In this document: positions 10,847-21,900 of the stretch, one piece after another
Layout: every line of letters starts with the position of its first letter
Position numbering within the stretch: position 1 is the stretch's first letter
Origin: Mayamaea pseudoterrestris
Lineage: Eukaryota > Bacillariophyta > Bacillariophyceae > Sellaphorales > Sellaphoraceae
Direction of reading: 5' to 3'
Length of the DNA stretch: 64,000 nt
Assembly (NCBI GenBank): GCA_027923505.1
Contig: BROI01000001.1
Coordinates: forward strand, 652,501 to 716,500
Notes under the pieces: generated by a model
The model's database searches: none
Told to the model about the DNA's origin: nothing
What the model saw: the letters and a program-made list of their open reading frames with translations, nothing else
Translations under genes and position numbers: made by a program

Positions 10847-13800
10847 TGTCAATAACACCGTTGACGATTTCGCAGTCAACGTCTTACCTCCAAAAAGCTC
10901 CGATACAGGGTCCTTGGCCACGGTCTGTACAGCTCTTGATGGAGATGGCTCGTTGAATAGTCTTGCGCTCGCCACTACACGAATACGACTGCACTCTCGT
11001 CGCAAACTAGTAGTTCTATATTGTGAGCTTATCGCTACATCGCTACATCGACCACTCGGAAGATCATCCGATCAATCCGTTTCTTTCAATCACATCACAT
11101 CAGTCGTAACTGGTCGTTCCATTCATACAACGCATCCACACGACGGTTGCGCACTTTCTTCATTCACATGTCACATACGACAGCTGCGGACTCGACACAA
11201 GCTAGTTAGGGTTCGGGCTCTTGACTTCGCCGCTCCTACTTGTCACTCCCCTCGGGTACGCTGCTCGTCGTAGCCGCATTCTTGTCCTTCACAATCGCAT
11301 ACGATGTATCGCCGCGCCAAAACAATACTGGCTTGAGCAATGGCATCGCATCACAGTACGGCAGGTACTTCGTCAGTACGTCCGCAATGTTCTCCTTTCC
11401 GTCAATCTTTACAAACTTGATGATCCCCGCAGCAACTGCCCAACGAACACGATGGTAGGCCAACGCATTGTGTCGCTTGGACAATGTCGAACTCGGGATT
11501 GTAGATTGCGTAATCACTGCTTGGTTATCTCCGTACATCCAGGCAGACTTCTCCAATGGTACGCCCATAGCCATGAGCGACGCGCGTAGAGAAATGCTGA
11601 TATCCGTTCCACTCTTTGCTACTCCGAATTCCGATCCGAAGGTCGCAGTCTCGACTGTAGCCTGGAGTTTGCAATGCCAGTCGACAGGCGTCTGGTTGAC
11701 AAATGACAAAACTCCTTCCAATGACTTGCCTGTCACCATGCAATGCATGAGACACGCATCCTCGAAAGTTGATGTTCGTACAGTCACACCCTTTGGCGGT
11801 GGGTAGACGTCCAACATCTCATCAACTCCGTCCTTCCCGTAAACGCTGCGCTCCCAATCTTGTTCCTCCATGGTGCCGAAGTGCTCCTCGTTGGCTGGCC
11901 GCCGTGCGGAAACGGATTGCTGCGTCAGTAACTCTCGCAAATATCCACAGACTTCGCTTCACCCGCTGCAGGTGTCCCTTGCGCGGCTCCACACGGAATC
12001 GCGACAGGCTCACAACTGCAACGGCAATGTCAAATCGTCCCAAAGTAATCGCCCACTGAAGTGCCCCGACTAGAGACTGGTAAATCTTCTTCTCTTGGTC
12101 GTTCAGTAGCTCGCTTTGGTCAAGTTCGGGATGATCGTCTTTGTCGATTGGTGATGAATACTTCTTCGGAGGACCTTCAAACAAACGCTCGTACTGCGCC
12201 AAGAGTTTCGCAACGTAGGTCTTGGCCGACCAGTAAAGGGTTCCATCAGGGTCTCGTCCAAAGTCACCGCCGAGATGATACTCGGGATGTCCAACACCTT
12301 TGAGCTTAAACTTATACTTCTCCTCTAGCATCTTGAAGAACGCTGCTGGATCGTCTGAAATATTCAACAGATCGTCGACCCATACACAGAGGTAGTCGTA
12401 GCTGTCGCCGGCGTCCTTGATCCACAGATCGGAATCGCAATAGGACGGCTTCCACCCTTCAGCAAGTAGGGGTCGGCTAAAGCGTTCGAAATTGTCGCTT
12501 GTTCGCAATCCGTACAAAGCCTTGACGATGACCAGGATGTGTCCTTCGGCGCTCCCGAACTCGGGGCCTCCAACGAAGTAAACCTTCTCCTTGGTGAACG
12601 CCTGAGATAAGCATTCCCAATGTCACCGACCATGCACTTCTTGCCGTTCGCTTCTCCAATGGCGAGAGCTAGACGCATTGCCTTCAATGAGATAACACTG
12701 AGTAGGCATCGTCGTTGTCTTTCGTCATGTGGCCGCCTGCAACGAGACGTGCCTTGTATCGCAAATCGTGCTTGACATCGTACACAAAATGGACTCGAAT
12801 CTTCTGGTAACCAGTTGGTGGTGTTGTGGTGGAACTTGGACCAAGATCTTGAAACGTCTCGTACTCGTCCAGGTTCGCCAGCTCCACGCCTTCCGCATCC
12901 GTCCACCCGTGTGCCCTGCAGCTTCTTGTAGACGACACGCTTCCTTCCAGTCTCGGGGTACTTGGACTCCAAACTTGTAGCGCGGGTCCGTTTCTTCTGC
13001 TGCTCCATTCGGGCGGTCGCCACCTTGCGCGCAACCTTCTTGGCGTTCCGGGCCCATCGATTCAACGATGACCATCCGTCCTTGTCGAGAAGATTATGCT
13101 TTTGCGCGTAGGCTGCCACTGATACTTTGTCGTTTTTGATCATCGCGTTGAGAGGCTCCCAAGTCTTGGATCCATCGTCCCATTGTACAAGGACGTTCCA
13201 CTTGGAGTGCTTCCAGTTCTTCGACTTGCTCGTCAGCGGACCCTGATGGTCTAGAATCTCCTTGAAGAACCATTTACGCTCAGGATTCGCCATGTCTTGG
13301 TTCACTTTGGCCTCGTAGAGATCGGAAACCTCGACATAGGACATCACTTCGTCCGCTTCGCCGTTACCAAGTTTCAGCATCATTTTAATGTTCTGATGGT
13401 TCTGGGCGTCGCGATTGTTCAGCTTGCTCATGACGGTCGCTCGAACTTCTTGCCCGTCGTCCGTCTTCATGAGAAACGACTTGCCGATAAGTTCATGGCG
13501 TGCATACCTCGAGTTTGCGCCACGGATTGATGTTCTTCTTCTTCGGCTTTGCGTCGCGTCATCGCCAGGGTCGTCATCGGCAGGATTAGGATCTAGCTCC
13601 CCGTCGGTCATATCGTCATCTTCCGGTATTCCACCGTTTTCACCAAAGGGGTATCGTCCCAGGAATGAAAGAATCTTCGTCTCTGCTGTCGGCGTCCGGT
13701 AATCTTCTTGATCATTTCCGCATAAGGATCTCGCCACCTAGACCAGGTACGGTATAGAGACGCGGCTCCCCTTCATGACTGGGAAGCAGGTGCCGGTACG

Positions 13801-14415
13801 GAAGGTTCAAAAATGTTGGGTCATTTCGGGGTAAGCAAACCGATCGCGTCATGATCTCGTGTCTCGCAATCGCAGATGAAGCACGCTCAGGTCGTCTCCG
13901 CACGTCGTGTTGGGTCCAAGCCAGTACGCCGCACGCTGGCGGCATTCCGGGGTCGGGCGACATCCTTGACAAAGTAGTTGACAATTTCAAACCAACGAAA
14001 ATGCAAATACTTCGACACGCCGACTTGCCCGTGATAAACTCGATGGGAGACTTGCCGTCAAGGCAGGATGCGACAAAATGACGGTACATCCCGGTTCGAA
14101 AGAGTAAAGCGCGTAGCCAGAAGCATGCCGAGAGTGCCCGTCGTCCATAAGTCGTTCATGACTTTCCTTTACGCGTCCGATGATGCGCTCGGCTGGGTTT
14201 TGATTCCGGTAGTACGGCTCCGATGTATGACGACGGCGAATCATGAACTCGCGGCATTACTTCGTCAAACTCGGCACTCATCGCTTCTTTCGCATTATCC
14301 GGAGAAGACTTCCAACGGAGCTCCAAACTCGCGGATGAAACACGGAATCGTTTCGCACGCCTGCCTTTTCGGTCCGCATGGGATACACGACAATGATAAA
14401 ATGCTGCACTGATAC
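10847..14415 (-). mobile_element. Ty1/copia element, 5'-truncated
   Basis: Minus-strand copia pol read from right to left: integrase core (about 14415-13990, with a YYRNQNPAER motif), chromodomain-like segment with a TWEPL motif (about 13250-13090), reverse transcriptase (about 12990-12010, including a VDDL active-site motif near 12370) and RNase H (about 11940-11240). It is clearly diverged from copies 1 and 2 but of the same lineage. Gag, protease and the 5' LTR are not found. A candidate 3' LTR spans about 10847-11199 (TGTC...GACACA on the plus strand), supported only by its TG/CA-type ends and position beyond RNase H. About five breaks; intermediate age. Confidence 0.8.
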
Positions 14416-14449
14416 GTCAAGATTGCAATCAGATCTGTTACGACATGCC

Positions 14450-17400
14450 GTGTGAACCTCTAAGAGTTGTTGCCAAATTTTTCAAACAAAGTTCTGCCAC
14501 ATTTCCAGTTTGCTCAAGTAATGCTGAACTCCTCAAGCAGTGCTTGATCCGCAAATGTATCTATGATAGATTTCATGGAATTTACAACGCATTGTAGTCC
14601 GGCTTCCTTATCCACGGAAATGGCAGACTTCCTCGTGATACCAGGGTCGCTGTCTCTATGAGAACCATAGATGATACAGAAGCTCCCAATTTGCTGCTTT
14701 ATCGTCTATGCTTGAGTCAGCGCGGGTTAAAGAAGATATGATCTCGTTGCAGTACTCCAGAGCGTCAACAGAGTTGCGACTTGCATGGCGCTTGGCCTGA
14801 TTCTAACACCTGTACCACTATGCTGGAGGCATGAGACGAGGACGACCCTGATTCCCAAGTGAATGGGATCGCTCCGCCAAGTAGAGAGACAGATAAGTCC
14901 AGCCACTTCATCAACTAAATTGCTTTGAACGCTAAAACATGCACGAAGTCGCTATATAGGAGGAGATGTTGCGCTTCCGATTGTTCCTGACTTGCGGAAA
15001 CAAATGCCGTGAAGATCCGTTCAATAGTAGCGCCTTCAAGAGGTGCAATCTTTTTGAACAATGGTATAAAATATGTCAATGTCTGCCGAACGAACTAGGT
15101 GTAGATCCATCTTTGCCACACGCAAGCGAAACGGTCGCAGCACAGGCCCGAGCATGGGACATCGCCCGGACGTTCCAACGCCAAATTGCTTAAAATGGAA
15201 GAGCTGCCGACCCTAGTTCGAGTTTTCGTCAAAAGTACAAGCCGAAGATCCGTAGTAGTAGAAGCACCCAATAACGATAGCAAAATCGTGATCGTTGGTG
15301 CGCCGAATCCCGGCTTTTGCAGGCGATGTGACAGAATCTGTTGAAGGGCCAAAAAGACGGTACTTCAAGAAGAGTTCGTTCAAATAATGCTGCGTAGATG
15401 CCGTAAGCGATGACTCTTTAAGAGCATTAAATAACATGCCTGCAAGCTCATCGCGTCGGGATGCCAGCAGCCTCGACGAATTTGATCGGAACAAATCCGA
15501 AGGATATACGTTAGGACTATGCTCCCCTTCACTGAAGCAAGATCCTCAACCATCGAACACAAATCGGACGAGTCTAGAGGAAGAGGGTTAAAAAGCCTGC
15601 GAAGCATCGTCAATAATGATTCAGAGCCATAGTGAATCAAAGAGATCGCCATCGCTACTCGTTCTTGCCGCAAATTTGGCGAAAATTTGTTCTCTCCAAG
15701 AAGGCGCTGCCCGACGTCAGTCACAGAATCGAAGCAACCATATCGCATGAGCTGCCATTGCCTTCTTTTAAAATAATCTCAATTAATTGTTTCATGTCTG
15801 CTGGGTATGGATCAAGAACAGACAGACCATCCATCTTCCCAACTGAGTAAGATCGCGTGCGTCTACCAGTACTTCTTGACTTGGTCCTAAATAATTATTT
15901 GCGGGTCGACTACTTTAACTCCTTTCAACATTTTTAGCAGAGTCCTTACCAAAGCACTAGGTATCATTTCAACTTCTCCATAGGTAACAATGCGCGCTCA
16001 GGATGGAGCGAAACCTGCATCATTCCACCGAGTCAGCAACGGGGCTAACTCCTCGCCAGTCTCCTCCAACGAATCTAACAAAACAGCAGCGGCTGTGCTC
16101 ATTCCACTGGCCAATGGTAGAAAAGCCATGCTGCGCTACCCTCGTTATCGTCATGGCCCCATACGTCGATAAACAGCACTGCTCACGCACAACCTCATCA
16201 GTGCATTCCGCAACTTTGCGGTTCCCGGGACCTCTTCAGTAAGGATACTCGACAACACTTGTCCGCCCATTTTTACCAAAGAAACATTGGATATTTCAAG
16301 TTGGTCGCCAATTTCAACAATTCGACCATTTTCCTCACTCTCAACCGACGAAACGTTGCGGCGAGCAAGGCCGTAGCGCAGCCACACGCACTTGCACGTC
16401 ACCGCGCTCAAGCAACACGAGACCAGGTATAACAGCGATGCTTACATCCTTCGCCTCGCCTAGAATAGAAATTGCCAGTTCGTGGCTTCAACACCTCCTT
16501 GTTGCTGTCGCCGATCGGACTGGCAGCTTCTAGATAAATCGCCAATCGCAAATATTCCAAGCATCTTTATCTGAAAGTAAATGCGCCGCAGCAACAGCAT
16601 GCTCCTTGTCACAATTAGTGCTCCAGGAATGAACAATCGCTAATGCTTGACACTCATTCAATTTCATGCTCGAATCACCTCATCAATGTTCATTTCGTCC
16701 GACCCAACTGGCGGCAACATGCCCACCAAATCATTCGAATCCCACCATTGCCGACTCATCAAAAGCAACAATTCCGTTGGTAAATCAATTAACTGCTTGC
16801 AATCAAGCATCTTGTCGCTCATGGAGTCTAACGCTGTGCAACTAGCTCACATGATACGGCGTCAATCTCATGCAACGTTTTTAACACAAGCCGCACTGGT
16901 TCCAGAGCAAGTTCGTCATTTTGAAAATACTTGCCGACAACGTTGGCGGTAACGGATGCGACCAAATGTAGCTGTCGGTCCATCCAAATGGAGCCGCGCG
17001 CCGACTCTTCCGCCAGCTCGACGATTAGACCCAATCGACCTTGATTCATGCTCATGACCACCACAGCCGCCAACAAGGGCGCAACAATAACACGATCGAT
17101 CGATGCAAGTATCCAAGCGACGGTAGAATTCAAGGCCGACGAGCCTGTCAAACGTCGTCTGGTCAAAGCATCAACCGCACTTGTCAAGGCCCACCAACGA
17201 CAGAAAGCAAGCGTCATCGACAAGCGGTTGTCGCTTGGGCGGAAGCAAAATACTTAAGAATGGTCGTCAAGGCGTCCGCCTCTGTTTCAAAAGGCGCGGC
17301 CCGCGAACAATCCCCCCAGTGACGAGCAAGTCAATTGTTTCTGGCGCCAGCTCCATGTGCTCCACCATGGACGAAACGACAACGTAGCTAGTAGCGGCGA

Positions 17401-18120
17401 ACTGGGTGCGAAGGATCCCAACAGACACGAAAAATGGTCCGAATGACTGGCTTCCTTGTCTGCCTTGTGTCACTTGGGCCAACCAGGCAAAGCCTTGCAA
17501 TAGTAGTTTCATAGACCACGACAGCAAAAATGATCGTCCGTCTTGACTGCTTGCACAACGCACCAGTTTCGTCAACCACGAGGTATTCTTGAGCACATGC
17601 TGCGCCACCAAGGCGGAAGGAATCTTTTGTTGTTTTCCAACACTCACGTAGGGCCTCAACCATAGTCGTTTTCCAGAAGCAGGTCGTCGAGCAGAGGCAG
17701 CGGTAAAGTAGACCCACATTTCATTCTTGCCCGCATAGGGAAGGGCGTCCAAAGTAACTCAGAACCATACTGCCGTGCGGTTGTATCGCCGCAGCGTATT
17801 CCCAGAACCTGCAGGGCACTCGTCCGTGATTCGTCCAATAGAACCGTCAGCTGAAGCCAAATGGATCAGATCTGCGACAGCATCGGCGCTTCGGCACTGT
17901 TTGCAAAGAACTGAAACACGAGGTCATAAGCCCAATTCTCAAAGCTTCTCTACAATTTTCTTCCAATACTTTCAAAGGAACATCAGCAGCATCCTTGCTT
18001 TGGCATGCAGCAGGGTTGGGAAAGCGAACCGACTTGTCGGCCATGGTTTGTCCGTGCTTGACAGAGTAGTGGGCCGCGACCGACGGCATCCTCATGGCGC
18101 GCTGCTTTGGAAATGACAAG
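14450..18120 (-). pseudogene. Broken HEAT-repeat-type host gene, possibly UTP10/HEATR1-like
   Basis: The minus strand holds a chain of protein-like segments that need several frame changes without matching splice sites. A start is likely near 18040 (MADKSVRFPN). The best segments are 17750-17270 (helical, with a DALPYAG motif followed by VWVYF-like hydrophobics), 17180-16830 (Leu/Val-rich helical pairs, LLAAVVVMSM) and 15750-15380. The LPY motif near an aromatic run, followed by alternating amphipathic helices, recalls the N-terminal part of UTP10/HEATR1, a small-subunit processome component, but I cannot confirm the family. Stop codons and frame changes spread over 3.7 kb make a pseudogene more likely than a multi-intron gene. 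Confidence 0.35.
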
Positions 18121-18259
18121 CCGGCATTCTTGGGATTGTTCAAGGCAGTCAGTTGCGACCTTAGTTAGAGACAAAGACATGATTGTTTTGCTACCGGTAG
18201 TGTATGATGGAGGATCCAGATGTGTAGTGTTGCCGCTGCCAAAAATTAATTTGTACCGA

Positions 18260-18960
18260 TGGCTGTCGTTCAAAACCGGAGCGACGTAAACTATCTTGGC
18301 ACTGCATATGGCATGATTTTTGAATGTCCATACCTTGAGCCATGTGTATGCCCAAATCAAACCAGAATGGTGCTAACATTCTTTTTTCAGGTGCGCTACA
18401 AGATGGATTGCCTGGCTGGTCCCTTGGTAGACTGCAATGTAATTGGTGACAAGTTGTTACCAATCTCAGCCAGCAGATGCAGTGATTTTAGAATGCCCAT
18501 ACCTTGAGCCATGCGTATGTCCAATTCAAGCCAGAATGGTGCTAACATCCTAATTTCAGGTGCGCTACAAGATGGATTGCCTGGCTGGTCCCTTGGTAGA
18601 CTGCAATGTGATTGGTGACAACTTGTCACCAATCTCAGCCAGCAGATGCCGTCATTTTTAAACGCCCCCACCTTGTGCCATGTGTATGTCCAAATCAAGC
18701 CAGAATTGTGCTAACATCCATATATCAGGTGCGCTACAAGATGCATTGCCTGGCTGGTCCCTTGGTAGACTGCAATGTGATTGGTGACAACTTGCTCTCA
18801 TTTCTCACCCCATGCCGTTTCCAATCAAGCACCGGTGCCATTCATATCATAAAAATCAGCCTGCTGGCTTTGGTGATTGGTGACAACTTGTCCCAATCTC
18901 AGCCAGCAGATGCCGTCATTTTCAAAAGCCCCTACCTTGTGCCACGTGGCAACATCTGCG
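18260..18960 (+). repeat. Satellite A variant (A'), inverted block
   Basis: About four units of roughly 168-170 bases related to satellite A, in the plus orientation (GCGCTACAAGATGG... rather than its reverse complement). Typical phrases are GGCTGGTCCCTTGGTAGACT and a perfect 25-base palindrome at 18610-18634 made of the 12-base arm GATTGGTGACAA, one centre base, and its reverse complement. The block switches to the opposite orientation around 18960, where a partial unit is embedded. Confidence 0.85.
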
Positions 18961-18969
18961 GATGGATTG

Positions 18970-21900
18970 ACTGGCTGGCATCTGCTGAGCTGAGACTGGT
19001 GAGAAGATGTCACCAATTACATTGCCATCCCCTGAGACACCAGCCAAGCCTACCATCTTGTAGCGCAGCCTGAATAATGACGTTAGCACCATTCGGGTGT
19101 ATTTTGGGCTCCTACAGGGCTTGCTGTAGGGGTGTTTGAATGTCACGGCATCTGTGGGCTGAGACTGGTGACAAGTTGTCACCAAATACATTGCTATCCC
19201 CTGAGACACCAGCAAAGCCTACCATCTTGTAGCGCTGCCTGAATAATGATGTTGGCACCATTCTGGTGTATTTTGGGCACCTACAGGGCTTGCTGCAGGG
19301 GCGTTTGAATGTCACGGCATCTGCGGGCTGAGACTGGTGACAAGTTGTCACCAAATACATTGCCATCCCCTGAGACACCAGCCAAGCCTACCATCTTGTA
19401 GCGCAGCCTGAATAATGATGTTGGCACCATTCTGGTGTATTTTGGGCACCTACAGGGCTTGCTGTAGGGGCGTTTGAATGTCACGGCATCTGCGGGCTGA
19501 GACTGGTGACAAGTTGTCACCAAATACATTGCCATCCCCTGAGACACCAGCCAAGCCTACCATCTTGTAGTGCAGCCTGAATAATGACGTTGGCACTATT
19601 CTGGTGTATTTTGGGCACCTACAGGGCTTGCTGTAATGGCGTTTGAATGTCACGGCATCTGCGGGCTGAGACTGGTGACAAGTTGTCACCAAATACATTG
19701 CCATCCCCTGAGACACCAGCCAAGCCTACCATCTTGTAGCGCAGCCTGAATAATGACGTTAGCACCATTCAGGTGTATTTTGGGCTCCTACAGGGCTTGC
19801 TGTAGGGGTGTTTGAATGTCACGGCATCTGCGGGCTGAGACTGGTGACAAGTTGTCACCAAATACATTGCCATCCCCTGAGACACCAGCCAAGCCTACCA
19901 TCTTGTAACGCTGCCTGAATAATAAGGTTGGCACCATTCTGGTGTATTTTGGGCACCTACAGGGCTTGCTGTAGGGGGGTTTGAATGGCACGGCATCTGC
20001 GGGCTGAGACTGGTGACAAGTTGTCACCAAATACATTGCCATCCCCTGAGACACCAGCCAAGCCTACCATCTTGTAGCGCAGCCTGAATAATGATGTTGG
20101 CACCACTCTGGTGTATTTTGGGCACCTACAGGGCTTGCTGTAGGGGCGTTTGAATGTCACGGCATCTGCGGGCTGAGACTGGTGACAAGTTGTCACCAAA
20201 TACATTGCCATCCCCTGAGACACCAGCCAAGCCTGCGATCTTGTAGCGCAGCCTGGATAATGAGGTTGGCACCATTCTGGTGTATTTTGGGCACCTACAG
20301 GGCTTGCTGCAGGGGCGTTTGAATGTCACGGCATCTGCGGGCTGAGACTGGTGACAAGTTGTCACCCATCCCCTGAGACACCAGCCAAGCCTACCATCTT
20401 GTAGCGCCGCCTGAATAATGAAGTTGGCACCATTCTGGTGTATTTTGGGCACCTACAGGGCTTGCTGTAGGGGCGTTTTGTGACAAGTTGTCACCAAATA
20501 CATTGCCATCCCCTGAGACACCAACCAAGCCTACCATCTTGTAGCGCAGCCTGAATAATGATGTTGGCACCATTCTGGTGTATTTTGGGCACCTACAGGG
20601 CTTGCTGTAGGGGCGTTTGAATGTCACGGCATCTGCGGGCTGAGACTGGTGACAAGTTGTCACCAAATACATTGCCATCCCCTGAGACACCAGCCAAGCC
20701 TACCATCTTGTAGCGCAGCCTGAATAATGAGGTTGGCACCATTCTGGTGTATTTCGGGCACCTACAGGGCTTGCTGTTGGGGCGTTTGAATGTCACGGCA
20801 TCTGCCGGCTGAGACTGGTGACAAGTTGTCACCAAATACATTGCCATCCCCTGAGACACCAGCCAAGCCTACCATCTTGTAGCGCTGCCTGAATAATGAG
20901 GTTGGCACCATTCTGGTGTATTTTGGGCACCTACAGGGCTTGCTGTAGGGGCGTTTGAATGTCACGGCATCTGCGGGCTGAGACTGGTGACAAGTTGTCA
21001 CCAAATACATTGCCATCCCCTGAGACACCAGCCAAGCCTACGATCTTGTAGCGCAGCCTGAATAATGAGGTTGGCACCATTCTGGTGTATTTTGGGCACC
21101 TACAGGGCTTGCTGTAGGGGCGTTTGAATGTCACGGCATCTGCGGGCTGAGACTGGTGACAAGTTGTCACCAAATACATTGCCATCCCCTGAGACACCAG
21201 CCAAGCCTACCATCTTGTAGCGCAGCCTGAATAATGATGTTGGCACCATTCTGGTGTATTTTGGGCACCTACAGGGCTTGCTGTAGGGGCGTTTGAATGT
21301 CACGGCATCTGCGGGCTGAGACTGGTGACAAGTTGTCACCAAATACATTGCCATCCCCTGAGACACCAGCCAAGCCTACCATCTTGTAGCGCAGCCTGAA
21401 TAATGAGGTTGGCACCATTCTGGTGTATTTTGGGCACCTACAGGGCTTGCTGTAGGGGCGTTTGAATGTCACGGCATCTGCGGGCTGAGACTGGTGACAA
21501 GTTGTCACCAAATACATTGCCATCCCCTGAGACACCAGCCAAGCCTACCATCTTGTAGCGCAGCCTGAATAATGAGGTTGGCACCATTCTGGTGTATTTT
21601 GGGCACCTACAGGGCTTGCTGTAGGGGCGTTTGAATGTCACGGCATCTGCGGGCTGAGACTGGTGACAAGTTGTCACCAAATACATTGCCATCCCCTGAG
21701 ACACCAGCCAAGCCTACCATCTTGTAGCGCAGCCTGAATAATGAGGTTGGCACCATTCTGGTGTATTTTGGGCACCTACAGGGCTTGCTGTAGGGGCGTT
21801 TGAATGTCACGGCATCTGCGGGCTGAGACTGGTGACAAGTTGTCACCAAATACATTGCCATCCCCTGAGACACCAGCCAAGCCTACCATCTTGTAGCGCA

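Larger units (their letters stand above)
8900..10850 (+). mobile_element. Decayed Ty1/copia pol relic
   Basis: Scattered plus-strand matches follow the same order as the pol of copy 1: an integrase C-terminal stretch (about 9630-9720), the chromodomain-like segment with a TTWEPL motif followed by LLNKKGW (about 10250-10345), and the start of reverse transcriptase with FEYDTF and AGAHLTDP motifs (about 10665-10850). The block is heavily decayed, with many breaks, and is CpG-poor, so it is much older than copies 1 and 2. A tandem repeat (10356-10620) lies between the chromodomain-like and RT parts, and a minus-strand copia element abuts its right edge. Confidence 0.65.

Noticed and set aside
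18380-18410. Splice-acceptor-like CTTTTTTCAGGTGCG in the A' satellite
   Set aside because: Not kept in the other units of the family and not next to any exon-like sequence.
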